In this document: positions 53,245-62,248 of the stretch, in pieces
How positions within the stretch are numbered: the first letter of the stretch is position 1
Layout of the letters: each line of letters opens with the position of its first letter
NCBI GenBank assembly: GCA_963752815.1
Contig: CAVVZI010000015.1
Span: forward strand, 1,240,001 to 1,304,000
Direction: 5' to 3'
Length of the DNA stretch: 64,000 bases
From: Sva-07 sp963752815
GTDB lineage: Bacteria; Actinomycetota; Acidimicrobiia; Acidimicrobiales; Ilumatobacteraceae
Position numbers and translations under genes: made by a program
Notes under the pieces: model-generated
The model's input: the letters and a program-made list of their open reading frames with translations, nothing else
Databases searched by the model: none
Told to the model about the DNA's origin: nothing

Positions 53245-54531
53245 ATGCGAATCGACCCGCTCGAGGAGCGTTACGTCGAAGTGCGCGCCCGGACGGAGCG
53301 CCTGGCCGCGCCCCTCTCGGCCGAGGACCAGCTCGTCCAGTCGATGCCCGACACCAGCCCGACGAAGTGGCACCGCGCCCACACGACCTGGTTCTTCGCC
53401 GAGTTCGTGCTCGGTGCCGACGGCACGAGCGGTCGTGTGTGGGACCGGCCCGAGTACCGGTTCCTGTTCAACAGCTACTACGACGCCGTCGGGGCCCGGC
53501 ACCCCCGTCCCGACCGCGGGCTCGTGACGAGACCGTCGCTCGCGGAGGTGGCCGCCTACCGCTCCGACGTCGACAAGGCGATGCTCGACGTGCTCGACGA
53601 CGCTGAAGGCGATGTACTCGATGTCGTCGAACTCGGCACCCACCACGAGGAACAACATCAGGAACTGCTTCTCCTCGACATCAAGCACGCCCTCTCGATG
53701 AACCCCGCCGTCGGTCCGGCATACGCCGACAACCTGGTCGCGCCGTGCGCCGACCCCGGTCCGCTCGGCTGGGTCGACGTGGCCGGTGGCCTGGTGGAGG
53801 TCGGGCGAACGGCAACCGACGGCTGCGAGTTCATGTTCGACAACGAAGGTCCGGCGCACGAGGTCCGTGTGTACGACGTGGAGCTCGCCGACCGGTTGGT
53901 CACGGCGGGCGAGTGGCTCGACTTCATCGACGACGGCGGGTACGAACGACCGGAACTCTGGAAGTCCGACGGGTGGTACCGAGCGCTCGAGGAAGGTTGG
54001 TCGGCCCCGCTCTACTGGCGGCACGATCCCGACGATCCGTCCCACTGGCTGATCCACACCCTCACCGGTACCCGGCCGCTCGATCCCCACGAACCCGTCG
54101 TGCACGTGTCGCACTTCGAGGCCGATGCCTACGCGACATGGGCGCGAGCGCGGCTGCCGACCGAGTTCGAGTGGGAGCACGCGGCGCGCGACGTACCGGT
54201 GTGCGGCGTGTTCCTCGACGAACAGGATCCGACGTTCACGTTCCACCCCACCGCGGCCGGGCCGTGCACCGGCGCGTTGCGGCAGGTCTACGGCGATTGC
54301 TGGGAGTGGACCTCGTCGGCGTACCAGCCGTACCCCGGCTTCCGACCGGCGGACGGGGCGATCGGCGAGTACAACGGCAAGTTCATGTCCGGCCAGCAGG
54401 TGCTGCGCGGCGGCGGGGCGCTCACGCCACCCGGGCACGTCCGCGCGACGTATCGCAACTTCTTCCATCCCCACACGCGCTGGCACCTGGCGGGCGTCCG
54501 ACTCGCCCGGGATGCCGAACCGCACCGCTGA
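53245..54531 (+). CDS. egtB: Ergothioneine biosynthesis sulfoxide synthase
   Basis: 428 residues from ATG 53245. An N-terminal DinB-like helical domain carries the iron His set (KWHRAHTTWF and THHEEQHQE, His134 and His138), and a C-terminal formylglycine-generating-enzyme-like domain follows (VEVGRTATDGCEFMFDNEGP, LPTEFEWEHAARD, YGDCWEWTSSAYQPYPGF). It joins a thiol (gamma-Glu-Cys or Cys) to N-trimethylhistidine with O2. egtD follows 20 bases later; egtA, egtC and egtE are not in the window. Confidence 0.95.
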   Translation: MRIDPLEERYVEVRARTERLAAPLSAEDQLVQSMPDTSPTKWHRAHTTWFFAEFVLGADGTSGRVWDRPEYRFLFNSYYDAVGARHPRPDRGLVTRPSLAEVAAYRSDVDKAMLDVLDDAEGDVLDVVELGTHHEEQHQELLLLDIKHALSMNPAVGPAYADNLVAPCADPGPLGWVDVAGGLVEVGRTATDGCEFMFDNEGPAHEVRVYDVELADRLVTAGEWLDFIDDGGYERPELWKSDGWYRALEEGWSAPLYWRHDPDDPSHWLIHTLTGTRPLDPHEPVVHVSHFEADAYATWARARLPTEFEWEHAARDVPVCGVFLDEQDPTFTFHPTAAGPCTGALRQVYGDCWEWTSSAYQPYPGFRPADGAIGEYNGKFMSGQQVLRGGGALTPPGHVRATYRNFFHPHTRWHLAGVRLARDAEPHR

Positions 54532-54551
54532 CCCCGACCAACGGAGCTTCG

Positions 54552-55514
54552 ATGTCGCCCGCACCCCTGCCCAACTTCACCGGTGTCACCGATCCTCGGG
54601 CGGCGCTCGCCCGCGCGCTCGCGCTCCGGCCGCGCACCATCCCACCGCGGTGGTTGTACGACGACCGTGGCAGCCAATTGTTCGACGCCATCACCCGCTT
54701 GCCGGAGTACTACCAGACCGAGGCCGAGCGGGAGATCCTGGCCGAGCACGCCACTCGCATCGCCGAGGTCACGGGTGCCACGACGGTGATCGAACTCGGC
54801 TCCGGCACGAGCGACAAGACCCGTTCACTCCTCGATGCGTTCGTGGCGCACGGTGAGATCGACCGGTTCGTCCCGCTCGACGTGAGTGAGGCGACGCTGC
54901 TCGACGCGGCCGCCAAATTGAGCGAGCGTTACCCCGGCCTGCGGGTCGAGCCGGTCGTCGGCGACTTCACCCGCCATCTGAACCGTCTCCCGACCGGCGG
55001 CACGCGCCTCGTCGCCTTCCTCGGTGGCACGATCGGCAACTTCTACCAGGAGGAGCGCACGGCGTTCCTCGGTGCGCTCGCCGACGTGCTCGAGCCCGGC
55101 GACTGGCTGGCGCTCGGCGTCGATCTCGTCAAGCCGCTCGACCGATTGCTGGCCGCGTACGACGACTCGCAGGGCATCACCGACGCGTTCATCCGCAACT
55201 GCCTGAACGTGATCAACCGCGAGTTCGACGGCGACTTCGACATCGGCAACTTCGACTACGTGCCGCTGTGGGACGGCCGCGAGCAGCGCATCGACATGCG
55301 GTTGCGCACGCTCGAACCGGAACGGGTCCGCCTCGGCTCGCTCGGACTGACGATCGACCTCGACGCCGGCGAGGAACTGCGCGTCGAGATCTCGACGAAG
55401 TTCGAACGGGCCACGTTGCTCGACGAGCTCGTCGACGCGGGCTTCGAACCGGGCGACTTCCTCACCGACGCGGCGGGCGACTTCGGCCTGGCCCTCGTGC
55501 GCCGCGCCGCCTGA
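54552..55514 (+). CDS. egtD: Histidine N-alpha-methyltransferase
   Basis: 320 residues, normal for EgtD. SAM loop TTVIELGSGTSDKTRSLLDA, substrate region PEYYQTEAEREIL, LVAFLGGTIGNFYQEER and the histidine-binding LRIDMRL-like block (EQRIDMRLRTLEPERV). It trimethylates histidine for EgtB. Forms an egtBD operon; convergent with the sulfatase, whose stop is 3 bases away. Confidence 0.95.
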   Translation: MSPAPLPNFTGVTDPRAALARALALRPRTIPPRWLYDDRGSQLFDAITRLPEYYQTEAEREILAEHATRIAEVTGATTVIELGSGTSDKTRSLLDAFVAHGEIDRFVPLDVSEATLLDAAAKLSERYPGLRVEPVVGDFTRHLNRLPTGGTRLVAFLGGTIGNFYQEERTAFLGALADVLEPGDWLALGVDLVKPLDRLLAAYDDSQGITDAFIRNCLNVINREFDGDFDIGNFDYVPLWDGREQRIDMRLRTLEPERVRLGSLGLTIDLDAGEELRVEISTKFERATLLDELVDAGFEPGDFLTDAAGDFGLALVRRAA

Positions 55515-55517
55515 CCG

Positions 55518-57161
55518 CTACGCGAGGCCCAGCCGGGCCAGTTGCTCGTCGGGAGCCTCGACCTCGGTGAGCGCCGAACGGAGCAGGTCGATCATCTCGC
55601 GCTCGTCGCGCTCCCCGGCTCGGTTCTCGGTTTCGGTCGGATCGTTCGACACGTCGTACAGGTGGTGCTCGCCGACGTGTCCGCCGCCGCCCGCCCAGAA
55701 CGGGAGCAGGTCGCCCGGCGCGAACGGTTGGCGGATCACCGGGATGTCCGATCCCGGCATCGTGTCGAGCCAGGCCCGCGCGTCGGGCTTGGGGAACGTC
55801 ATGAAGTCGGCGAACGCCTGCGGCACCGGCATCGTCGTCCACCGGTTCGACCACATCGACAGCGGGAAGTTGTCGGCCTCCGGGGCTCGGGCGTACTTGC
55901 GCCGGCCGTCGGTGACCTGCACCCAGTTGCCGAACACACCCCCGACCGCCCAGTCGCGGATCGAGTCGGCCTCGTCGGCGAGCAGCGGCACCATCGATCG
56001 GCCGTGGGTGCGGTGCGCCGCCTCGACACCGAAGATGTCGGCGATCGTGGCGTTGAGGTCGACGTTGGTGGTCAGCGCGTCGACGTCGCCCGCCGGACGG
56101 CCCGGCCAGTGGACGAGCAGTGGTGTGTGGCCGAGCGGCTCGAACTGCGGGACGACCGGCTTGCCCCAGATGTCGGTCGCCGCGCCATCGCCCGACGGTC
56201 CGGCGCGTCGCACGTCGCCCAGGTAGTGGCCGTGGTCGGTGCACACGATCACCGCGGTGGTGTCCCACAGTTGCTGCGCGTCGAGTTCGGCGACGACCTC
56301 GCCGAACCAGTGGTCGATCATCGACAGCTTGGCGCCGTAGTTCGCCCGGATGTGGCGGCCCTGGCGCTCGGTCAGCGCGCCGGAGGCGATGCCACCGACG
56401 ATGTACGGCGGCCAGATCAGGCGGTCGTCGTCCCACGGCTCGTCGTCGTACATCGACGCCCACGGTTCGGGGGTGTCGAACGGCTCGTGCGGGTCGAACT
56501 CGTCGACGAACAGCATCCACCGGTCGTGCGCGCTCGCCTGGTCGCGCAGCCACGACGCGGCCGTCCGCATGGTGCGCGGACCGGGGAAGTCGTCCTCGGC
56601 GCGGAACCACGTGCGGGAGTCGTCGTAGTGGCGGCGTCCGGCCTTCGTGTCGTCGATCCCGAAGCGCTCGCGGATGAACCAGCCACCGTCGACGGCGGAC
56701 GGCATCCCGTACGCCGACGGGTCGGCGGCGGTGTGCCACGGGTCGCCCTCGTGGCCCCGGACGTAGTCCCACGCGCTGAAGTCGGTGTGGTAGTTCTCGC
56801 CGCCGGTCTCGAACAGGTGCGGATGGTCCGACACGAGCATCGTCGTCACCCCGGCGCGGCGGAGCGTGGCCGTGATCGACTCCTCCCACAGCTCGATCGA
56901 ACCCCACGGCTTCCACAGGAAGTCGAGCGCGCCGCAGAGGATGTCGTGGCGCGCCGGCATGCACGGCAGCGAACCGGTGACGTGATTGGTGAAGCGCGTC
57001 GCGTGCCCGGCGAAGCGGTCGAGGTTCGGCGTCGAGAACTCCGCGGCGCCGTAGGCCCCGAGCATGTGCCGGTTCAGCGAGTCGAGCAGCACCACTACGA
57101 CGTTTTGGGGGACGACGTTGTCGGGGTGCGATGCGGTCGGCGGGGCGGCGGGATCGGTCAT
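55518..57161 (-). CDS. Sulfatase (formylglycine type)
   Basis: 547 residues from ATG 57161. VVVVLLDSLNRHMLGAYGA gives the first metal Asp, SLPCMPARHD contains the CxPxR motif with Cys67 for formylglycine, TAVIVCTDHGHYLGD supplies the second metal site. No signal peptide, so cytoplasmic. Could hydrolyse a sulfate ester or a phosphonate monoester; the choice cannot be made here. Only 4 bases separate it from the oxidoreductase upstream, so the two are co-transcribed. Confidence 0.9.
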   Translation of the reverse strand: MTDPAAPPTASHPDNVVPQNVVVVLLDSLNRHMLGAYGAAEFSTPNLDRFAGHATRFTNHVTGSLPCMPARHDILCGALDFLWKPWGSIELWEESITATLRRAGVTTMLVSDHPHLFETGGENYHTDFSAWDYVRGHEGDPWHTAADPSAYGMPSAVDGGWFIRERFGIDDTKAGRRHYDDSRTWFRAEDDFPGPRTMRTAASWLRDQASAHDRWMLFVDEFDPHEPFDTPEPWASMYDDEPWDDDRLIWPPYIVGGIASGALTERQGRHIRANYGAKLSMIDHWFGEVVAELDAQQLWDTTAVIVCTDHGHYLGDVRRAGPSGDGAATDIWGKPVVPQFEPLGHTPLLVHWPGRPAGDVDALTTNVDLNATIADIFGVEAAHRTHGRSMVPLLADEADSIRDWAVGGVFGNWVQVTDGRRKYARAPEADNFPLSMWSNRWTTMPVPQAFADFMTFPKPDARAWLDTMPGSDIPVIRQPFAPGDLLPFWAGGGGHVGEHHLYDVSNDPTETENRAGERDEREMIDLLRSALTEVEAPDEQLARLGLA

Positions 57162-57165
57162 CGGA

Positions 57166-58050
57166 TCATCCGTTCGGTGCGAGCACCTCGAGGACGCGCC
57201 AGTCGAGTGTCGCCGGTCCTTCCAGCGAGAGCGGTTGGACGCAGACGTGGTCGGCGCCGGCGTCGTAGTGGGCCTGCACACCCGCCTTCACGCGGTCCTC
57301 GTCGCCCCACACCACCACGGCGTCGACGAAGCGCGGATCGCGCTGTTCGATCTCCTCCTCGGTGAAGCCCGACCGCAGCCAGTTGTTGCGGTAGTTGGGC
57401 AGGGATGCGTACCCCGAGATCGTGATGTTCGCCGCGGCGCGGGCGGCGTCGGCGTCGGTCGACAGGATCACCTTCTGCTCGACGCACAGCAACTTGTCCG
57501 GCCCGATGATCTCGCGGGCCGTGGCGGTGTGGTCGGGTGTCGAGAAGTAGGGATGCGCGCCGTCGGCCGCCGACGCGGACAACTCCAGCATCTTCGGGCC
57601 GAGGGCGGCGAGCAACCGCAGTGGCTTCTCGGCGGCCTTGGCGCCGTGGTACGGCGACGCGTCCATCGCCGCGAGGTAGTTCTTCATCGTGGTGTACGGC
57701 TTGGAGTAGTCGAGGCCGCGGAGGCCGGCGACCAGTGGGCCGTGGCTCACTCCGAGGCCGAGGACGAACCGACCGCCGGTCTGCTCGGCCAGCGTGTTGG
57801 CGACCTGCATCATCGGGCCGGCGTGGCGATGGAAGATGTTGGCGATGCCGGTCGCGAACTGGAGCGTGTCGACCTGGGAGGCCAACCAGGCGATGTGGGC
57901 GAACGGATCGCGGCCCACCGTGTCGGGGAGCCACAGTGTCGAGTACCCCAGAGCCTCCACCCGCCCCGCGAACTCGGCGGCCTCACCCGCGGAAATCGTG
58001 TCGGTGTGGTACCAGACGCCGGTGGTGGACAGTCGATCTCGTGCGCTCAT
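57166..58050 (-). CDS. Luciferase-like F420-dependent oxidoreductase
   Basis: 294 residues from ATG 58050, a start supported by TAGTGT seven bases upstream. VWYHTDTISAGEAAEFAGRV, FATGIANIFHRHAGPMMQVA, GGRFVLGLGVSHGPLVAGL and LLAALGPKMLELSA match the F420 LLM class. The frame is also open upstream into a gamma-glutamylcyclotransferase-like domain with no stop between, so a 2-domain product is possible if transcription starts upstream. Operon with the sulfatase downstream. Confidence 0.88.
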   Translation of the reverse strand: MSARDRLSTTGVWYHTDTISAGEAAEFAGRVEALGYSTLWLPDTVGRDPFAHIAWLASQVDTLQFATGIANIFHRHAGPMMQVANTLAEQTGGRFVLGLGVSHGPLVAGLRGLDYSKPYTTMKNYLAAMDASPYHGAKAAEKPLRLLAALGPKMLELSASAADGAHPYFSTPDHTATAREIIGPDKLLCVEQKVILSTDADAARAAANITISGYASLPNYRNNWLRSGFTEEEIEQRDPRFVDAVVVWGDEDRVKAGVQAHYDAGADHVCVQPLSLEGPATLDWRVLEVLAPNG

Positions 58051-58503
58051 GGCGGCGACACTAGGGGTGGGGTCGCGGGGAACCGGAGTCGGCGGCGGCC
58101 TGAATGTGCGGGATGGCGGCCGGTGCTCGAACCAGTCGCCCGACGGGATCGGAACGAGGTCCATGCCGAAGCCGTATTCGTACGCCCACACGTCGAGGCC
58201 GGCCTGGGTGGTGATCGCCACCCTGCGGTACCGCCCGGCGACCGTGTCCTCCTCGACGTCGAGCACGGCGAGGCACTCGTCGAGCAACGTCTCGGTGATC
58301 CGGAACGTTCGCCCGTGGATCAGGTTCGAACCGGTCCCGTTCCCAGTCGGCGTCGGGGCGAACGTCGCCGCCGGATAGTCCTCGCCGGTGTCGAACAACG
58401 AGCCGTCGACGCTGTCGGCGATCCCGCCGTCCGTGACGAACGGTTCGAGGAACGACCAGCGGACGTCGCCCGGCCGCAACGTGCCGTAGACGAAGACGTG
58501 CAC
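58051..58503 (-). CDS. Gamma-glutamylcyclotransferase (AIG2-like) domain, frame open into the next gene
   Basis: Likely start GTG 58503 (VHVFVYGTLRPGDVRW); in-frame starts upstream are possible. The YGTLRPG loop, Glu in VEEDTVAGRYRRV and EYGFGMDLVPIPSGDWFEH match the GGCT/AIG2 fold, which cyclises gamma-glutamyl amines. After EHRP the frame reads through a Pro-rich stretch into the oxidoreductase without a stop. Whether this is a real fusion, or a lost stop caused by another sequence error, cannot be decided from the sequence. Confidence 0.7.
58058..58063 (-). promoter_or_regulatory. -10 element TAGTGT of a leaderless promoter
   Basis: Ends 7 bases before ATG 58050. It lies inside the open frame of the upstream GGCT-like domain, arguing for independent expression of the oxidoreductase. 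Confidence 0.52.
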
Positions 58504-58555
58504 GATCGATGGGTTGATCGGCGGGTGGATCACCGGATAGCTGGGTCCCGGGTGG

Positions 58556-60560
58556 TCAGTGTTCACCGTGGGCCGTGTCGCACAATCGTTCCGCACCGGG
58601 CTCGATCTGACCGGCACCGACGCCCTCGAGCGCGGCGAACGGTCCGCACTCCTGCGGCACGATCCACACGTGGATCATCGGCGCTGGTGGAGGATTGACG
58701 AGGCCGTTCGGGCAGCCCCCGTTCGGGCTCGTGACGCCCGCGACCCGCGGATGCTCCGGCCAGCCCGAGTAGCAGAGGTTGTTGTGGATGTGCCACTGCA
58801 TCAGCGTCGCCGCCGATGTCGGGCACGTCTTCCAACGCCACGGTGCTGGCCGTCATGTACATCGCGCTCACGAGCTTCTTCGTGCCGTCGGGCTGCGGTT
58901 CGTACACGAGGCTCTCGGGGTGGTTCGGGTCGAGGATCACGTCGTCTTCGATCCAGTCCCACTGCACGAAGTGCTCGTGGCCGGTGGCGCTGTCGCCGAT
59001 GCTCTGGAAGCCGGCGGCCTCGGCGACGTGGTAGTCGCTCCACTGCGGCAGTTCGACGAGCGTGACGGCGATCAGGTTCTCGGCCGCGGCCTGCTGTTGG
59101 GGTGTGACGCCCGGGGTGCCGCTGAGATCGATCGGCAGGGACGGGTCGTACGGTTTGGCGACCGCGGCCGGCGCGGCCGTCGCCGTGGTGCCGTGGTCGT
59201 GCTCCGCGGTGCAGACGTCGACGCGTTGATCCTCGGGCACGCCCGCAGTGCCGGCACCGATGCCTTCCAGGGCCGCGAACACACCGCACGGGTGCGGTTG
59301 GATCCACACGTGCACCATCGGATTGGCATCGCCGGTGCGGATGCCATTGGCACAGTTGCCGTTGGCGTCGATGATCCCGACCACCTTGGGGGCGCCGTTC
59401 TCGTCGACACCCCAGCAGAGGTTGTCGTGCTTGTGCCACGTCATCAGCGGGCCGGCCCAGTCGGTGAGTGACGGGTCGTCGGCGGGGCGGGCGCTGGCGA
59501 TGTACATCGCGCCGGCGAGTGTGCGCTGACCGTTCTCGACCGAGTACACGAGTGATTCGGGAGCGAGGGGATCGAGCAGGTCGTCGTCCTCGATCAGGTC
59601 GGTCCTGATGAAGTGCTCGCTGCCCGTTCCAGCGTCGCCGATCGACGAATAGCCCGCGGCGACGGCGGCCGCCGGGTCGGCGTAGCGGGGGAGATCGGCC
59701 AGCGTGTCCTGCACGAGCTTGGTGGCCCGGGCCTGCTGTTCGCTCGTGACGCCGGCGACCCCCGACAGATCGACCGGCTGGGTCGGATCCCACGGGCGGG
59801 GCCAGGCCAGCGCGGTGGGTTCGGCAGCCGCGGCCGCTGCCGCCGCGGGATCGATGATGTGGACGTGCCCGTCGCTCGATTCGGCCTCGGCCCCCTCGGC
59901 GGTGTGCTCGTGGGCCGCTCCCGTGTCGTGGGCGCCGGAAGCCGCGGCGGCTCCATCGGCGGCGGCTCCATCGGCGGCGACGTCTTCGGTGGCGCCGTGG
60001 GTGTGGCCGTCGGCGGCGACCTCCTCGGTGCCGTGCGTGTGGCCGGCTGCCTCGCCGTGGGCGTGGACGTGGGTGCCGGCGGCGAGCATCGTCCACACCG
60101 CGAACATGCCGAGGACGACCGCGGGGATGACGAGACCACGCTGCTGACGGCGCTCCCGCGGGAGGATCGCACCCGTATAGGCGGCGAAGACGGCGACAGC
60201 GGCGAGCGCGGCACAGGCCGTGTCGGCGAACTGCGGCGCCTCGCGTATCTCGAGGCCGTCGATCCACGAGATGCCCGCGAGGCGCGTGTACAACCATCCG
60301 GCGATCGCACCGACGTTGACGACCACGACGGCCCAGGCCGCGGCGCGGCTCGACCGGACGATCGCCCAGAGCCCGACCCCGAGCTGCAGCGCGGCGACGA
60401 CGATGAAGATCTGCGCGAGTTGGCGGTGCTCGGCGTGAATGCCGGCCGCTGCGGCATGGACCGCACCGGCCTCCATCGACGCCAGCCCACCGAACAGCAC
60501 GACCGACATTTCCGACCGCAGAACGGTCGTGTGGCTGCCGCCCCCGGTGTCAACAGTCAT
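58556..60560 (-). CDS. Membrane-anchored protein with His-rich linker and duplicated uncharacterised domain (frameshifted by one extra base)
   Basis: 667 residues after correction. Four membrane helices (about 46-66, 73-91, 113-133, 142-162) are followed by a His-rich linker (164-236: HVHAHG, HTHG twice, HEH, HVH). Two copies of a domain of about 200 residues follow, at 253-457 and 469-667. Each copy has EHF, a WHxHxNLC motif (375-382 and 589-596), a later Cys-Ala/Pro-Asn-Gly, HVWI and FAALEGxGAG. One extra base at 58805 breaks the second copy; the frame then continues to a stop at 58556. I recognise no family. Exported metal binding (Cu, Zn) is a reasonable guess. Confidence 0.8.
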
Positions 60561-60628
60561 TCCCCGCAGGATACGCCATGTGACACCTGTCCCGGCATCG
60601 GCATTTCTCCCGTATGCGTCGACAATTC

Positions 60629-60684
60629 CCCGTTTGCGTCGGGATTTCGGAGAGGTGGGTCTCCGAAATCCCGACGCAAACGGG
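60629..60684. repeat. Hairpin repeat family A, copy 3
   Basis: 25-bp stem (60629-60653 with 60660-60684), 6-base loop. Shares CGTTTGCGTCGGGATTTC with copies 1 and 2; the inner end is CGGAGA/TCTCCG, again changed on both arms. It is 18 bases past the YihY stop (minus strand). Confidence 0.9.
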
Positions 60685-60702
60685 TTTTGGGGCGGTTCAG
60701 AG

Positions 60703-61554
60703 TCAGAGTGGCGTCACCGCTGCGGTGCGGCGGCGGACGAGCGCCGCGTTGAGTTCGCCGGCCATCAGCGCCGAGATGGCCAGGAAGCCGAGCCAGGTGA
60801 CCAGGGCGAGCACCAACGCGAACTGGCCGTACGTGTCGCTGGCGTTCTCGGTGATCCGATTGACGATGCCCGAGCCGAAGTACTGCAGGAGGCTGAACGC
60901 AATACCGGCGGCGATCGCGCCGGGCCACACATCCCGCCAGGTGGGTGAGGCGGCGGTGAGCAGCCGGTACATGAAGGCCAGGACGGCGATGTTCACGACG
61001 AGGCCGGCGAGGAGGAGCAGGATCCGGCTGAGGTTGGGGAGTTCTGCCGCGTTGACGATGGCGGACACGGCGAGGCTGCCGATCTGTGACACGCCGATGA
61101 TGACGAGGCCGAGGACCGCCCGGAAGCGTTGCACGGGCATCGCTTCGCGCTCGTCGATCGGGATCTCCCAGATGTCGTCCAGCGCGACCTGCAGCCCGAC
61201 GAACGCCTTCGTCGCCGACCACAGAGCCGTCAGCAGACCTGCGATCAGCACCCACACGCTGCCGTTGAGCGAGGTGGGGTCGTTGGCGAGTTGTTCGCCG
61301 AGCACCGGGATCTGGTCGAGGGCGCCGTTGACGATGCGCTGCTGGAGGTCCTCGTTGTTCTGCAGGACGAAGCCGAGGATGGTCGTCGCCACGAGCAGCA
61401 GGGGGAAGATCGACAGGAAGAAGAAGAACGACAGCAGGGACGCGTTCCGTCCCGACTGGTGGCGACGCCAGCCGTCGAGCATGTCGACCACCACGTCGAC
61501 GGCGACACTCCGCTGCCGGAGCGCCACCACTCGATCGCTCGTCGTCCACGCCAT
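60703..61554 (-). CDS. YihY/UPF0761-family membrane protein
   Basis: 283 residues from ATG 61554, overlapping the ung stop (TGATG). Six helices; SLLSFFFFLSIFPLLLVATT, GLLTALWSATKAFVGLQVAL, LPNLSRILLLLAGLVVNIAV, WPGAIAAGIAFSLLQYFGS and YGQFALVLALVTWLGFLAIS with GELNAAL at the end are characteristic. Once called ribonuclease BN in error; function unknown, possibly lipid transport. Confidence 0.9.
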   Translation of the reverse strand: MAWTTSDRVVALRQRSVAVDVVVDMLDGWRRHQSGRNASLLSFFFFLSIFPLLLVATTILGFVLQNNEDLQQRIVNGALDQIPVLGEQLANDPTSLNGSVWVLIAGLLTALWSATKAFVGLQVALDDIWEIPIDEREAMPVQRFRAVLGLVIIGVSQIGSLAVSAIVNAAELPNLSRILLLLAGLVVNIAVLAFMYRLLTAASPTWRDVWPGAIAAGIAFSLLQYFGSGIVNRITENASDTYGQFALVLALVTWLGFLAISALMAGELNAALVRRRTAAVTPL

Positions 61555-62228
61555 CAGGTTGCGGCCAGGTTCCAGTCGATCGGCGTCTGGCCGTGGTCGA
61601 CGAGCGCCTGGTTGGCGCGGCTGAACGGGCGGCTGCCGAAGAAGCCGTTGTGCGCCGACAGCGGCGACGGGTGCGCCGACTCGATGATCGTGTGCCGGGT
61701 GCCGTCGATCAGGGGTCGCTTCCGGCGCGCCGACGCTCCCCACAGGATGAACACGACATGGTCGGGTTTGTCGCTGACGGTACGGATGACGCGGTCGGTG
61801 AACGTCTCCCATCCCTTGCCCTGGTGCGAGGCGGCCTGCCCGGCCCGCACGGTCAGCGTGGTGTTGAGCAGCAGCACGCCCTGGCGTGCCCAGTGTTCGA
61901 GGTTTCCATGCGTCGGGATCGGGACCTCGAGGTCGGTGGCCAGCTCCTTGTGGATGTTGATCAGCGACGGCGGGACGCGCACCCCGCGCTGGACCGAGAA
62001 GCACAGCCCGTGCGCCTGCTTCGGGCCGTGGTACGGATCCTGACCGAGGATCATCACCTTGGTGTCGGCGTACGGCGTGAGGTGGAGCGCGGCGAACACC
62101 TGGTCGGCCGGGGGATACACGGCGTGCGCCGACCGTTCGGCGGCCACGAACGCCTGGAGGTCGCGCCAGTAGGGCTCGTCGAACTCGCCCCGCAGCAGCG
62201 GGTTCCAGTCGGTCGCGGCCATCACCAC
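61554..62228 (-). CDS. ung: Uracil-DNA glycosylase, family 1
   Basis: 224 residues at most; starts possible at 62228, 62225 or 62222. VMILGQDPYHGPKQAHGLCF (catalytic Asp), SLINIHKELATDL, QGVLLLNTTLTV, FILWGASARRKRPLI and the HPSPLSAH loop define the enzyme. Removes uracil from DNA in base-excision repair. Divergent from the PLP lyase by only 20 bases with overlapping -10 elements. Confidence 0.96.
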   Translation of the reverse strand: MVMAATDWNPLLRGEFDEPYWRDLQAFVAAERSAHAVYPPADQVFAALHLTPYADTKVMILGQDPYHGPKQAHGLCFSVQRGVRVPPSLINIHKELATDLEVPIPTHGNLEHWARQGVLLLNTTLTVRAGQAASHQGKGWETFTDRVIRTVSDKPDHVVFILWGASARRKRPLIDGTRHTIIESAHPSPLSAHNGFFGSRPFSRANQALVDHGQTPIDWNLAAT

Positions 62229-62235
62229 GGTTGCC

Positions 62236-62241
62236 TAGCAT
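62236..62241 (+). promoter_or_regulatory. -10 element TAGCAT; fixes the lyase start
   Basis: Ends 7 bases before GTG 62249. The minus-strand hexamer TAGGCA (62237-62232), 6 bases before the ung GTG at 62225, overlaps it, so the two promoters may exclude each other. Confidence 0.52.
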
Positions 62242-62248
62242 GTCGCAG

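Noticed and set aside
58318..58340. tRNA T-arm-like GGTTCGAACC
   Set aside because: It is inside the GGCT-like coding frame and lacks acceptor and anticodon stems.
26306..60684. CRISPR array or integron built from the recurring palindromes
   Set aside because: The copies are isolated, thousands of bases apart, without regular spacers or cas/integrase genes.
60703..61554. Ribonuclease BN
   Set aside because: YihY proteins carried this name by mistake; the six-helix sequence has no nuclease motif.
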